This document shows, piece after piece, positions 17,844-25,831 of a stretch of DNA of 64,000 bases. A model generated the notes under the pieces. That model ran no database searches. It was given only the letters and a program-made list of their open reading frames with translations, and was not told the DNA's origin. Position numbers and translations under genes: made by a program. The DNA is from Sphingomonas sp. Y57 (lineage in GTDB: Bacteria > Pseudomonadota > Alphaproteobacteria > Sphingomonadales > Sphingomonadaceae): NCBI RefSeq assembly GCF_001015195.1, contig NZ_LDES01000055.1:62001-126000 (forward strand), written 5' to 3'. Positions within the stretch are counted from its first letter, which is position 1. Every line of letters starts with the position of its first letter.

Positions 17844-18866
17844 ATGCGCTACAAGCCCCTGGGCCGGACCGGCCTCTATGTCTCCGAGCTCTGCCTCGGC
17901 ACGATGACCTTCGGCGGCGGCTCCGAAGGGATGTGGGCGTCGATCGGCAATCTCCAGCAGGGCGACGCAGACAAGCTGCTGCGCCAGTCGCTCGATGCGG
18001 GGATCAACTTCGTCGACACGGCCAATGTCTACGGCGAAGGCCGATCGGAGCAGATCACTGGTCGGGCGATCCGCAATCTCGGTATCTCGCGCGACGAGAT
18101 CGTCGTCGCGACCAAGGTGATGGGACGGATGGGGCAGGGGCCCAACCAGCTCGGCCTGTCGCGCTATCACATTATGGAGGCGGCCAAGGCGAGCCTGAAT
18201 CGGCTGGGGCTCGACCATATCGACCTCTACCAGGTCCACGGCTTCGACGCGACGACCCCGATCGAGGAGACGATCGAAGCGCTCGATACGCTCGTTCGCC
18301 ATGGTCATGTCCGCTACGTCGGCGTCTCCAACTGGGCGGCATGGCAGATCGTCAAGGCGCTGGGTGTCAGTGAGCGGCGGGGACTTGCCGGCTTCGCCTC
18401 CCTCCAGGCTTATTATTCGGTCGCCGGCCGCGATCTCGAACGCGAACTGGCGCCGATGGTGAAATCGGAGGGGCTCGGCCTGATGGTGTGGAGCCCGCTG
18501 GCGGGCGGCTTGCTGTCTGGAAAGTTCGATATCGGCAACGAAACGAGTGGCGAGGGACGCCGCGCCGCTTTCGATTTCCCGCCTGTCGATCGCGGACGGG
18601 CGCGCGACGTGATCGCGGCGATGCGCCCCATCGCCATCGAGAAGGGGGTTTCGGTAGCGCAGGTGGCGCTGGCCTGGCTGCTGCACCAGCCCACGGTCAC
18701 CAGTGTGATCATCGGCGCCAAGCGCGCGGACCAGCTCACCGACAATATTGCGGCGACGGGCGTGGCGCTGAGCGCGGACGAACTGGCGGTGCTCGATACG
18801 GCCAGCGCGCTGCCCGCGGAATATCCCGGCTGGATGTTCGACCGTCAGTCGATCCGGTCGCGGTGA
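17844..18866 (+). CDS. Aldo/keto reductase
   Basis: NADPH-dependent (beta/alpha)8 oxidoreductase, 340 residues. The catalytic tetrad is visible: Asp58 and Tyr63 in FVDTANVYGEG, Lys91 in VVATKV and His132 in LYQVHGFD. Near the C-terminus VIIGAKRADQLTDN is the NADPH-binding segment of the YajO/Tas-like group. The ATG follows AGGAGA (17831-17836). Probably the third gene of the purT-ridA transcript; substrate unknown. Confidence 0.9.
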   Translation: MRYKPLGRTGLYVSELCLGTMTFGGGSEGMWASIGNLQQGDADKLLRQSLDAGINFVDTANVYGEGRSEQITGRAIRNLGISRDEIVVATKVMGRMGQGPNQLGLSRYHIMEAAKASLNRLGLDHIDLYQVHGFDATTPIEETIEALDTLVRHGHVRYVGVSNWAAWQIVKALGVSERRGLAGFASLQAYYSVAGRDLERELAPMVKSEGLGLMVWSPLAGGLLSGKFDIGNETSGEGRRAAFDFPPVDRGRARDVIAAMRPIAIEKGVSVAQVALAWLLHQPTVTSVIIGAKRADQLTDNIAATGVALSADELAVLDTASALPAEYPGWMFDRQSIRSR

Positions 18867-18966
18867 TGTGTAAATTTCACCAAAAATTGGAAAAAATATA
18901 AAATATTTGGCGCATGATCCGGAAGGGTTTTATAGAAAGACACGATTTTTTCAGGGTAAATTAGTT

Positions 18967-18982
18967 TGGCACGGTTCCTGCT
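18967..18982 (+). promoter_or_regulatory. Sigma54-type -24/-12 promoter candidate for urcA
   Basis: TGGCACGGTTCCTGCT: the GG (18968-18969) and GC (18980-18981) dinucleotides are separated by exactly 10 nt, as required for RpoN promoters; TGGCACG is a perfect -24 box, the -12 box is CTGCT rather than TTGCT. The upstream 90 bp are strikingly AT-rich for this genome. The predicted start site is near 18993, about 30 nt before the urcA ATG. Confidence 0.5.
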
Positions 18983-18986
18983 GAGA

Positions 18987-19009
18987 GATGTGCATCCACA
19001 ACGCACATC
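18987..19009 (+). other. Hairpin at the urcA transcript 5' end
   Basis: Perfect arms GATGTGC (18987-18993) and GCACATC (19003-19009), 9-nt loop, immediately followed by AAAGGGA as ribosome site and the urcA ATG. It could stabilise the message or act as an operator. Confidence 0.45.
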
Positions 19010-19024
19010 GAAAGGGACCTTACA

Positions 19025-19339
19025 ATGCAGACCTTCAAGAACACCGTCGCCGGCACCTTCGCCCTCGTCGCCACCTTCGTCACCGTCGCCGCGGCGACCC
19101 CGCTGCGGGCCGAGCCGATCAGCGTGCCGGTCGCCTATGGCGATCTGGATATCCAGAGCGAGGCCGGTGCCGCCCGCCTCGACGCCCGCATCCGCCGCGC
19201 GGCCTATGAAGTTTGCGGCCAGGCTGACGTCGCCACCAGCATCAAGGTCGCGAATTGCCGCCAGAATGCGATCGGCGACGCCAAAGCCAAGCTGGCCCTG
19301 GCGGGCCAGGGTTCGGAACTGAAGCTCGCCGCCCGCTGA
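19025..19339 (+). CDS. UrcA family protein
   Basis: 104-residue exported protein of the UrcA family, common and often multi-copy in sphingomonads and caulobacters. Signal peptide to about residue 29 (RAEP), then the family block VAYGDLDIQSEAGAARLDAR..AAYEVCGQ with two cysteines in the mature part (CGQ and NCRQ) that may form a disulfide. Function unknown. It is flanked by its own promoter candidate and a strong terminator, so it is a single-gene unit. Confidence 0.88.
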   Translation: MQTFKNTVAGTFALVATFVTVAAATPLRAEPISVPVAYGDLDIQSEAGAARLDARIRRAAYEVCGQADVATSIKVANCRQNAIGDAKAKLALAGQGSELKLAAR

Positions 19340-19365
19340 TCCGGGCGCCATCGATGGCCTCCAGC

Positions 19366-19409
19366 AAGGCCGCCAGGCGAAGGTCCTCCAGCCTTCCCTG
19401 GCGGCCTTT
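19366..19409 (+). terminator. Rho-independent terminator of urcA
   Basis: Arms AAGGCCGCCAGG (19366-19377) and CCTGGCGGCCTT (19397-19408), extended inward by GAAGG/CCTTC across one bulged base, giving a 17-bp stem with an 8-nt loop, ending in TTT. It lies 27 bp after the urcA stop. Confidence 0.8.
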
Positions 19410-19717
19410 GCCGTTGGGATGACTGGCCGCACATTTCCTAAGCGCGATGCAATTATTCCTTTGGCGCGCAGCGGGGGCGGCGTCGGTAGAGGCGGGATCG
19501 TGAAGGGGGACATGGACCAAATCGAGCGGAAGGCCGGCACAGGTTCGATCGCGAACGCCATCCGCCCGCGGTTGTATGGGTCGCCAGCCGCATTCGTTCC
19601 CGGATTGACGGGTCGTCTCCCAACTACAACGATGCGGACTATGACCGACCGATCTGCTGACCTGCCCCGTCGACGGCGTCCCGGAGGTGTGGCATCTCGC
19701 TGGAGATCGTTTCGCCA
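19410..19717. other. Intergenic stretch without a convincing gene
   Basis: About 310 bp between the urcA terminator and the TauE/SafE gene. Open frames exist on both strands but are low in hydrophobic or family-like sequence, lack good ribosome sites and resemble random GC-rich frames. I see no RNA gene. It presumably holds the permease promoter. Confidence 0.5.
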
Positions 19718-20512
19718 ATGATTCCCACGGATGGGCTCAATGCGCTCGCCGGCCTGCTGGTAGGGACCATCGTGGGGATGACCGGAGTCGGCGGCGGATC
19801 GCTGATGTCGCCCATACTGATCCTTCTGTTCGGTGTCGCGCCGGCCACGGCCGTCGGTACCGACCTATGGTTTGCGGCGGCGACCAAGACGGTCGGCTCC
19901 ATTGTCCATCACCGTCAGAACAGCGCGGATCATCGCATCGTCGGGTGGCTGTGCCTGGGCAGCATTCCGGCGGCGGTCCTAACCCTGCTGCTGCTCTTCG
20001 AGTTCGGTGGTCATCAGGAGAAGAGCGGGTTCATCGTCACCCTGCTGGGCGGGATGCTGATCATCACTTCCTTTGCCACGCTGTTCCGCCGACAACTCGT
20101 CCACGCGATGATCGACACCGACGATGAGGTGAAGGCACGCCGCTTCATCCGGTTCCAGCCGGTCCTGACGATAGCGGCGGGCGCGGTCCTCGGGACGCTC
20201 GTCACCCTGACATCGGTCGGGGCGGGCGCGCTGGGGGCGACGCTGCTGCTCATGCTCTATCCGCTGCGGCTGACGGCGCGAAAGCTGGTCGGGACCGACA
20301 TCATGCACGCGGTACCGCTCACCCTGGTCGGGGGGATCGGCTACCTGATCGCGGGAAGTGTCGACCTGCGACTGCTGGGTATGTTGCTGATAGGATCGAT
20401 CCCCGGCATCGTGATCGGATCGCGGCTTACGCTGTGGCTCGACGAGCGGATCATCCAGCGCTGCCTGGCGGTGGTGCTGTTCATCACCGGCGTGAAACTG
20501 GTGACTGTCTAG
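19718..20512 (+). CDS. TauE/SafE family sulfite/organosulfur anion exporter
   Basis: 264-residue inner-membrane permease with about eight helices and the internally repeated glycine-rich motif of the family (VGMTGVGGGSLMSP in the first half, TSVGAGALGATLL in the second). TauE/SafE proteins move sulfite, sulfoacetate or related anions. No sulfur-metabolism genes lie next to it. A GGAG lies about 16 bp before the ATG; the start is otherwise unsupported. Confidence 0.85.
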   Translation: MIPTDGLNALAGLLVGTIVGMTGVGGGSLMSPILILLFGVAPATAVGTDLWFAAATKTVGSIVHHRQNSADHRIVGWLCLGSIPAAVLTLLLLFEFGGHQEKSGFIVTLLGGMLIITSFATLFRRQLVHAMIDTDDEVKARRFIRFQPVLTIAAGAVLGTLVTLTSVGAGALGATLLLMLYPLRLTARKLVGTDIMHAVPLTLVGGIGYLIAGSVDLRLLGMLLIGSIPGIVIGSRLTLWLDERIIQRCLAVVLFITGVKLVTV

Positions 20513-20535
20513 GCCCTTCCTAATCCTTAAAGGGC
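20513..20535. terminator. Short hairpin between convergent genes
   Basis: GCCCTT (20513-20518) and AAGGGC (20530-20535) begin right after the permease stop and overlap the end of the convergent small gene. Six-bp stem, TT on each side; a weak bidirectional terminator at best. Confidence 0.3.
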
Positions 20536-20763
20536 GGCGCGTTCGATCATCGCCCAGCTTACACCGGGAAAAGCATCCTCGATCAGCCGGCGGGCCACCA
20601 AGCGGCCGGTCTCCGCGCATCGGTCCGCCTGTTGCGCGGCTTCGGCGTGCCGATCGCGGTCGTCCGGGGCCAGGTCGTGATAGCGGGCATCCTCTTCGGC
20701 TTCCACGATAGCCGACAGGAGCGAGGCGAGCCGGAGGCCGCAATTTGGCGTGCCGCCCCTCAT
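20527..20763 (-). CDS. Small hypothetical protein
   Basis: 78 residues, soluble, rich in Ala, Arg, Asp and Glu, no recognisable domain; the C-terminal part (RLVARRLIEDAFPGVSWAMIERAAL) looks helical. Its start overlaps the stop of the upstream small gene (ATGA), so the two form a two-gene unit. I do not recognise the family. Confidence 0.5.
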   Translation of the reverse strand: MRGGTPNCGLRLASLLSAIVEAEEDARYHDLAPDDRDRHAEAAQQADRCAETGRLVARRLIEDAFPGVSWAMIERAAL

Positions 20764-21026
20764 GCCTGGCGCCCGCCCGCATCAATCCAGGCGCTGTGGA
20801 TCGCGTCGATCTCGAACAGGTCGTAGGCGGCGTGGAGACAGTCGGTCCAGGCCGCGTCGCGTAGCCCCGCGGCTGTCGCGAACAGCCGACGATCGCGATC
20901 GTCGGAATAGCCGCGACGCGCTGCCGCCGTCGCCGACCAATGGCGGAGATTGCGCAGCGCGCGTTGGAGCGCGTCGATCTCGATCCCCTCGCGGCAACCG
21001 ACGTCCATGGGTGATTGGAAGGTCAT
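20760..21026 (-). CDS. Small hypothetical protein, first gene of a two-gene unit
   Basis: 88 residues, no recognisable domain; the middle (ALRNLRHWSATAAARRG) and end (CLHAAYDLFEIDAIHSAWIDAG) are probably helical. ATG 21026 is preferred over the adjacent GTG 21029 because GGAG then has a 5-nt spacing. It is preceded by a good promoter candidate with a palindrome in its spacer (21050-21077). Not recognised. Confidence 0.5.
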   Translation of the reverse strand: MTFQSPMDVGCREGIEIDALQRALRNLRHWSATAAARRGYSDDRDRRLFATAAGLRDAAWTDCLHAAYDLFEIDAIHSAWIDAGGRQA

Positions 21027-21049
21027 CACGGCTCCGAAAAGAGCTTCTC

Positions 21050-21077
21050 GCTATACAAGATTATTGTACAAAGTCAA
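21050..21077 (-). promoter_or_regulatory. Sigma70-type promoter with palindrome in the spacer
   Basis: Read on the minus strand: TTGACT (-35, 21077-21072), 16-bp spacer, TATAGC (-10, 21055-21050). The spacer contains the 8-bp palindrome TTGTACAA (21064-21071) and the octamer AATCTTGT, which recurs in the XRE-gene operator at 22246-22253. It drives the two-gene unit ending at 20527. Confidence 0.5.
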
Positions 21078-21258
21078 TCGAGATTCTGGGACACATATGG
21101 GACCCGCATGTCCATTTGTTAAAAGATGTTAAGCAATTAAATGAAGGGTTTGCCGGCGTCGGTGTGAACAATTGTAACTTCGGCGACAGTCCTATTTTCT
21201 TGTTTACCATTGCGGCGCACACGGGCGGGGCGGACGCTACGGGCAAAGGTGAGTCGCG

Positions 21259-21501
21259 ATGAACATGATGACGACCGACTGGGTGGAGGAGGCGGAGGAT
21301 CTCAGCTTCGACGCCTTGGCCCGGATGGGGCTTCCCCTCATCGATCAGCAGCGGCCGCGCCCGCCGGCGTGGATGATCGCTCCGGTGTTCCGGGTGGATC
21401 CGGCCATCATGTCAGGTCATGTCGATCCGCAGCCGGGAGCCGCTTCGGCCGTCATGCAACCCTATCGTTCGATCCGGGACGTTCCTCGCCGAGCCCGCTA
21501 G
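21259..21501 (+). CDS. Small hypothetical protein
   Basis: 80 residues, acidic N-terminal half (DWVEEAEDLSFDALARMG) and a proline-rich middle; no signal peptide or membrane segment. The ATG is preceded by AAAGGTGAG, a fair ribosome site. The upstream 230 bp are relatively AT-rich and may hold its promoter. No recognised family. Confidence 0.45.
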   Translation: MNMMTTDWVEEAEDLSFDALARMGLPLIDQQRPRPPAWMIAPVFRVDPAIMSGHVDPQPGAASAVMQPYRSIRDVPRRAR

Positions 21502-21586
21502 GCCTGTTTACCCGTGACTGACTTGTCGCGATTTTTTCGTGGCGGTAGGAAAAATCCTAGACATGTAGGATTGGACGGGTAGGATG

Positions 21587-21601
21587 GAACATAACAAGAA
21601 C
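21587..21601. promoter_or_regulatory. LexA-like box (GAAC-N7-GAAC)
   Basis: GAACATAACAAGAAC fits the alphaproteobacterial LexA pattern GTTC-N7-GTTC read in reverse. It shares GAACATA...AGAAC with two other sites in this window (48874, 53697). It stands 19 bp before an open frame at 21620. Nearby 21546-21559 holds the palindrome TAGGA-AAAA-TCCTA, and GTAGGA occurs three times in 21545-21584. Confidence 0.4.
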
Positions 21602-21619
21602 AAATCGTGAGTCGATCCA

Positions 21620-21910
21620 ATGGGCGAACCGATCTATCGGCCCTCGCCGGGCTGCCATCTGAACTGCCCGGCCTGCGACATCAGATGTGCAATCCTGGCC
21701 GGCGAGGCGCACGACGCCTGGCAGGCGATGCAGCGTCTTCGCCGGGAGCAGGCCAGTGGCCCGGAACCGGCACGGGCGGTGATGTTGTCGCGCGCTGAAG
21801 CGCGGATGGCAGACGCTGCGCAAGCGTTCGCGCGAGCACGTCGCGACGCCCGGCGGGAACCTCGTCCTCCAGCATGGTCTCGAACATGCGAGTCAGGGCT
21901 TCTTCACTAG
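21620..21910 (+). CDS. Possible small cysteine-rich protein downstream of a LexA-like box
   Basis: 96-codon frame. The N-terminus holds four cysteines (CHLNCPACDIRC, residues 12-23) that could bind metal, followed by a charged helical stretch. Against it: the last 230 bp overlap the end of the convergent XRE gene, and only one of the two tails may be real. I list it as tentative because the start lies just after the LexA-like box at 21587. Confidence 0.3.
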   Translation: MGEPIYRPSPGCHLNCPACDIRCAILAGEAHDAWQAMQRLRREQASGPEPARAVMLSRAEARMADAAQAFARARRDARREPRPPAWSRTCESGLLH

Positions 21911-22208
21911 GAAAGGCCACATCGAGACGAAGATGTTGGACGACGGGTGCCCGCGCGGCGGCATCGGCTGCGGCCTCGTCCTCGGACAGGCCGGCGAGCG
22001 CCAGCACCTCGAGCGGTTCGACGCCATAGGGTTGGAGGGTGGCCGCGATACGGCGGGCAGCGTCTATCGGGAGGAGCCCCGTGAAGCGACGTTCCTCATA
22101 ATAGGCGTAGCGGGTGTCGAGTGGGCTGCCGAGCAGCGCCGCGAAGGCCCGCATCGAGAGTCCGGAGCGGGCACGCAGCAGGCGCATGCGTTCGAAAGGC
22201 AGGGACAT
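21681..22208 (-). CDS. XRE-family helix-turn-helix regulator
   Basis: 175-residue protein with an N-terminal Cro/C1-type helix-turn-helix (RMRLLRARSGLSMRAFAALLG, about residues 7-27) followed by EERRFTGLLPIDAARRIAATL, the usual remaining helices. The C-terminal half is not a known sensor or peptidase domain, so it is not a LexA-like self-cleaving repressor. GAGGAG lies 7 nt before the ATG. It is divergent from the gene at 22320 with a perfect palindrome in its own promoter region, suggesting autoregulation. The last 40 codons are Pro/Arg rich and overlap the frame at 21620. Confidence 0.75.
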   Translation of the reverse strand: MSLPFERMRLLRARSGLSMRAFAALLGSPLDTRYAYYEERRFTGLLPIDAARRIAATLQPYGVEPLEVLALAGLSEDEAAADAAARAPVVQHLRLDVAFPSEEALTRMFETMLEDEVPAGRRDVLARTLAQRLPSALQRATTSPPVPVPGHWPAPGEDAASPARRRAPRRPGLHI

Positions 22209-22245
22209 CGACTCACTCCTCGGCCATCGGTCGAGGGCATCCGTA

Positions 22246-22261
22246 AATCTTGTGCAAGATT
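22246..22261. promoter_or_regulatory. Palindromic operator candidate of the XRE regulator
   Basis: AATCTTG-TG-CAAGATT, perfect 7-bp arms, 37 bp before the XRE start codon. On the minus strand it exactly fills a 16-bp spacer after TTGAAC (22267-22262); the matching -10 would be the weak TACGGA. The half-site AATCTTGT recurs at the promoter of the two-gene unit at 21050. Confidence 0.5.
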
Positions 22262-22319
22262 GTTCAATCCATTTGTCGGTGGGATGACCGGCGACCAGCG
22301 ACGAGGAGCGAGATCGGCC

Positions 22320-22964
22320 ATGGCCAGAGCGGGACGCAAGCGCAAGGCGGGAGCACGGAACAAGACAGGCCGGCTGATCGCCATCGGTGGGCCGCGGCTC
22401 GACCGTGGGACGGCGGAACTGCGGCTGCACCGCGCATTGCGCGCCGGACCGCTCGACCCCGCCGCGCAGAGGCTGTGGCAGCGTGGCAAGGCCGAAGAAG
22501 CTGCCGCGTCGATAGGGATGGGTGACCATCGCCAGGCAGTCGATGCGGTCGGTCGCGCCTGGCTGGCGGACCTGCTCGCCCATCCGGTGCGCGACGGCGC
22601 GGCGATGCGCGATGCGGGGCGGGTGCTCTTCAAGCTCTACTGGGCGCATTATGCCGCGCTGGCACCTAGCGGAGGCCTTTATCGTGACCTCGCCGGGCGT
22701 GGCGTGGTGCGGGTCGGCGCCACCGGCGATATCGAGCGCGCGGCGCAACTGGAGGCGGCGCTCAATCGGCGGCTGGCGGTCCTCGACGATTGCGGACGGG
22801 ATGTGCGCCGGGCGGTCGAGAGCCTGTGCGTCGATCACCATTTCGAATTCGGTCCGGGCTGGCTCGATCGGCTGATCGCAGCTCGGCGCGAAGGCCGGGC
22901 CGCCGGGGAAGAGGACCGGCGGCGGATCGAGGCGGCGGTGCTGGGGCTGGCGGCGCTGGCCTGA
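22320..22964 (+). CDS. Hypothetical protein, basic N-terminus
   Basis: 214 residues; the N-terminus is very basic (ARAGRKRKAGARNKTGRLI), then a helical body with conserved-looking HPVRDGAAM and DHHFEFGPGWLDRL segments. It resembles small DNA-associated or phage-derived proteins of alphaproteobacteria in style, but I cannot name a family. GAGGAG lies 11 nt before the ATG. Divergent from the XRE regulator. Confidence 0.6.
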   Translation: MARAGRKRKAGARNKTGRLIAIGGPRLDRGTAELRLHRALRAGPLDPAAQRLWQRGKAEEAAASIGMGDHRQAVDAVGRAWLADLLAHPVRDGAAMRDAGRVLFKLYWAHYAALAPSGGLYRDLAGRGVVRVGATGDIERAAQLEAALNRRLAVLDDCGRDVRRAVESLCVDHHFEFGPGWLDRLIAARREGRAAGEEDRRRIEAAVLGLAALA

Positions 22965-23056
22965 TCCACGACCCGGGACGGTTGAGGGAACTTTCGCGCT
23001 CCGTCTGGGTCCTTCGTTCGGCTGGCGCCGCGCCTCGCGCCGATCGGGAGCCGACG

Positions 23057-23842
23057 ATGCATTTGCGGATTGATGCTGATCTTCGCTATTCGATGAGCGA
23101 GCCGGTCGACGTTCTGCTGGCGATTGAAGCCGCAGAGTTGCCGGACCAACGGCTGATCGACGACCGACTGGAGGTCGATGGTATCGGAACGTTGCGCGCG
23201 GTTGCCGGCGAGGACGGCGTCGGCCGGCGACGGTGGATGCGCGCGGCGGGCGATTTCCACGCGCATTATGAGGCCGTGGTGAAGGTCGACCGACGTCCGG
23301 TGACGATCGATGAATTGCCAATCACGCCGCGCCGCGAACTGCCGCCGGAGGTGATCCCCTATCTGTGGCCAAGCCGCTACTGCGAGGCGGACCGGTTCGA
23401 GGCGTTCGTCGCACGAGAGTTTCCGGGCGACAATCACGGCCGAAAAATCCTCGCCATGGCCCGCTGGATTCGCGAGCATCTCGATTATCGTCCCGGCTCC
23501 ACCGACGTTCGGACCACGGCGGTCGACGTTTTCGTTTCCAGGCAAGGCGTGTGCCGGGACTTCGCCCATCTGCTCGCCAGCCTCGCACGGGCGGCGGGCG
23601 TGCCCGCGCGACTGGCGTCGGCCTATGCTTGGCGGCTCGATCCGCCGGACTTTCACGCCGTGGTGGAGGTCTGGCTGGCGGGCGACTGGTATCTGGTCGA
23701 CCCGACCGAACTGGCCCCGCTTGACGGGCTGGTGCGAATCGCGATCGGCCGGGATGCGACGGACATCGCCTTCATGACGATCTTCGGGGCCGCCGAGCTG
23801 ATCGAGCAGACCATATGCGTGGAGCGGATCGACGCAGATTGA
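23057..23842 (+). CDS. Transglutaminase-like cysteine protease-fold protein
   Basis: 261-residue cytoplasmic protein: N-terminal beta domain (LRIDADLRYSMSEPVDVLLAIE) and C-terminal transglutaminase core with catalytic Cys166 in RQGVCRDFAH, His200 in DFHAVVEVW and Asp215 in LVDPTE. Such bacterial proteins are thought to be peptidases or amidotransferases, often encoded with circularly-permuted ATP-grasp genes; none is adjacent here. ATG 23057 is chosen because the beta domain begins there; the longer open frame upstream is the end of the preceding gene in another frame. Confidence 0.86.
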   Translation: MHLRIDADLRYSMSEPVDVLLAIEAAELPDQRLIDDRLEVDGIGTLRAVAGEDGVGRRRWMRAAGDFHAHYEAVVKVDRRPVTIDELPITPRRELPPEVIPYLWPSRYCEADRFEAFVAREFPGDNHGRKILAMARWIREHLDYRPGSTDVRTTAVDVFVSRQGVCRDFAHLLASLARAAGVPARLASAYAWRLDPPDFHAVVEVWLAGDWYLVDPTELAPLDGLVRIAIGRDATDIAFMTIFGAAELIEQTICVERIDAD

Positions 23843-23924
23843 GGCTGGCGGGTGCTCTGGCGCGGGAGGGGGTGTTTCGCTTATTGTCGGCGTATATCAA
23901 AAGCTTGACTGAAGAGGGATCGCC

Positions 23925-25745
23925 ATGGATCGCCGTACCTTCCTTGCCTCGGCCGGCATTGCCGCCCTGATCGCCGGATCGCGACCCGTTGCCGCCATGG
24001 CCCAGGCGGCCGTAGCCGGCGGAGCCGACGGGCGTCTCAATGCGCTGTTCGACCGGATCTTCAACGACACGCTCGACAGTTCGCCGGAGTTCTGCACAGC
24101 GCTCGGCTATGACAAGGGGGACCGGGCAGCTGCCAAGAGCAAGCTCGACGATAATAGCGATGCGGGCATGCGCGAGGATCTCGCCCGGACAAAGAAATGG
24201 CTGGCCGAGCTGGAGGCTTTCCCGACCGCAGGCTTGTCCGAGGCCGGCGCGCTCAACCGCGAAATCGTCGGCTATTCGTTGCGCAACCAGACCGTCGCGC
24301 CAGAGCGGTTTGCGATCGATAGCGTGATCCGGCCCTATCGCATCTTCCAGCAGGGAGGTGCTTATTTCCAGCTCCCGGATTTCCTCAACGACGCGCATGT
24401 GATCAACAACAAGGCCGATTGCGACGCCTATCTCGCGCGGCTCGATGCGCTTGGCGCGGTACTCGACACCGACACCGCCGTGCAGAAGGAGCGATCGGGG
24501 CGGGGCATCACCGCCCCCGACTTCGCGATCGATCTGACGATCGGCCAGCTCGAGAGACTGCGCGGGACGCCCGCCGCGGAAAACACACTGGTCCGCTCCC
24601 TCGTCCGGCGCGCGGAGGAGAAGGGCATTGCCGGCGATTTCGCCGGACCGGCCGAAAAGATCGTCAGCGACAAGATCTATCCCGCACTCGACCGGCAGAT
24701 CGCATTGATGAAGCAGTTGCGCGTCACCACCGCGCCCGGCTCCGGCGTCTGGCGGTTGCGGGACGGCGAGGCGATCTATGCGGCCGCGCTGGCGCAGGCG
24801 ACCACCACCAGCTTTTCGCCAGACGAGGTCCACAGGATGGGCCTGGAGCAGGTCGCCGAGATCAGCGCCGAGCTCGATACGATCCTGAAGGGGCAGGGCC
24901 TGACCAAGGGCGGGATCGGCGAGCGGTTGACCGCACTCAACAAGGATCGGAGGCAGCTCTATCCGGACAGCGCCGAAGGGCGATCCGCGCTGATCGCCTC
25001 GCTCAACGAGGGGGTGAAGGCGATGTATGCCAAGCTGCCGCGCTATTTCTCGCACGTGCCTGCCGCCCCGCTGGAGATCCGGGCTGTCCCGACGGAAATC
25101 CAGGACGGGGCCTCGAACGGCTATTACAAGCGCGCCACGCTCGACGGCGCGCGCCCGGCGATCTACTTCATCAACCTCAAGGATGTCGGCGACTGGCCAA
25201 AATATACGCTGCCGGCGTTGACCTACCACGAAGGCGTGCCGGGGCATCACCTCCAGATCAGCCTGGCGCAGGAGTCGAAGGACATCCCGACCCTGCGCAA
25301 GATCGGTTTCTTCGGCGCCTATAGCGAGGGCTGGGCGCTCTATGCCGAACAGCTTGCCGACGAACTGGGGGGCTATGCCGATCCGCTCGAACGTGCCGGC
25401 TATCTCCAGTCCTTCCTGTTCCGCGCGGCGCGGCTGGTGGTCGACACCGGCATCCACACCTTGCGGTGGGAGCGTGACAAGGCGACCGCCTATATGGTCT
25501 ACGCTACGGGCTTCGCGCAGCCGCGATCGCAGCGCGAGGTGGAGCGATATTGCACCCAGCCGGGACAAGCCTGCTCCTACAAGGTCGGCCACATGGCGTG
25601 GGTGCGCGCCCGCTCCAATGCCCAGAAGGCGCTGGGCGACCGTTTCGACATCCGCCGGTTCCACGACGTGCTCAACAGCGGAGCGATGCCGCTGACGGTG
25701 ATGGAGCGGCTGGTCGAGGCGCGGACCAGGGCGCTACTGGCCTGA
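23925..25745 (+). CDS. DUF885 family exported metallopeptidase-like protein
   Basis: 606 residues. Twin-arginine-type leader (MDRRTFLASAGIAALIAG) directs it to the periplasm. The DUF885 zinc motif is HEGVPGHH (435-442), followed by YSEGWALYAEQLADELG with the third ligand glutamate. Members are uncharacterised carboxypeptidase-like enzymes, abundant in sphingomonads. A GAAGAGGG ribosome site precedes the ATG. The amidase follows after 86 bp, so the pair could be co-transcribed. Confidence 0.9.
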   Translation: MDRRTFLASAGIAALIAGSRPVAAMAQAAVAGGADGRLNALFDRIFNDTLDSSPEFCTALGYDKGDRAAAKSKLDDNSDAGMREDLARTKKWLAELEAFPTAGLSEAGALNREIVGYSLRNQTVAPERFAIDSVIRPYRIFQQGGAYFQLPDFLNDAHVINNKADCDAYLARLDALGAVLDTDTAVQKERSGRGITAPDFAIDLTIGQLERLRGTPAAENTLVRSLVRRAEEKGIAGDFAGPAEKIVSDKIYPALDRQIALMKQLRVTTAPGSGVWRLRDGEAIYAAALAQATTTSFSPDEVHRMGLEQVAEISAELDTILKGQGLTKGGIGERLTALNKDRRQLYPDSAEGRSALIASLNEGVKAMYAKLPRYFSHVPAAPLEIRAVPTEIQDGASNGYYKRATLDGARPAIYFINLKDVGDWPKYTLPALTYHEGVPGHHLQISLAQESKDIPTLRKIGFFGAYSEGWALYAEQLADELGGYADPLERAGYLQSFLFRAARLVVDTGIHTLRWERDKATAYMVYATGFAQPRSQREVERYCTQPGQACSYKVGHMAWVRARSNAQKALGDRFDIRRFHDVLNSGAMPLTVMERLVEARTRALLA

Positions 25746-25831
25746 GGCAGCGAGGGGCTGGACATCGTCCAGTTGGACGATGCCGGGCCTTGCCCGACGA
25801 GCGACGATTTCTCCCCTGTGGAGGACGGCCT

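Noticed and set aside
19419-19721. 100-codon plus-strand frame before the TauE/SafE gene
   Set aside because: No ribosome site, Arg/Gly-rich composition without structure, overlaps the next start; also an equally long antisense frame exists.
21119-21132. CtrA-type site TTAA-N6-TTAA
   Set aside because: The spacer is six, not the seven required for a full CtrA box, and the region is simply AT-rich.
20527-22964. Prophage or integrative element
   Set aside because: No integrase, transposase, terminase, structural gene, tRNA or attachment-site repeat was found; only the XRE regulator and unknown genes are suggestive.
24419-25324. 301-codon plus-strand frame inside the DUF885 gene
   Set aside because: Arg-rich shadow in another frame of a gene with a clear zinc motif and leader.
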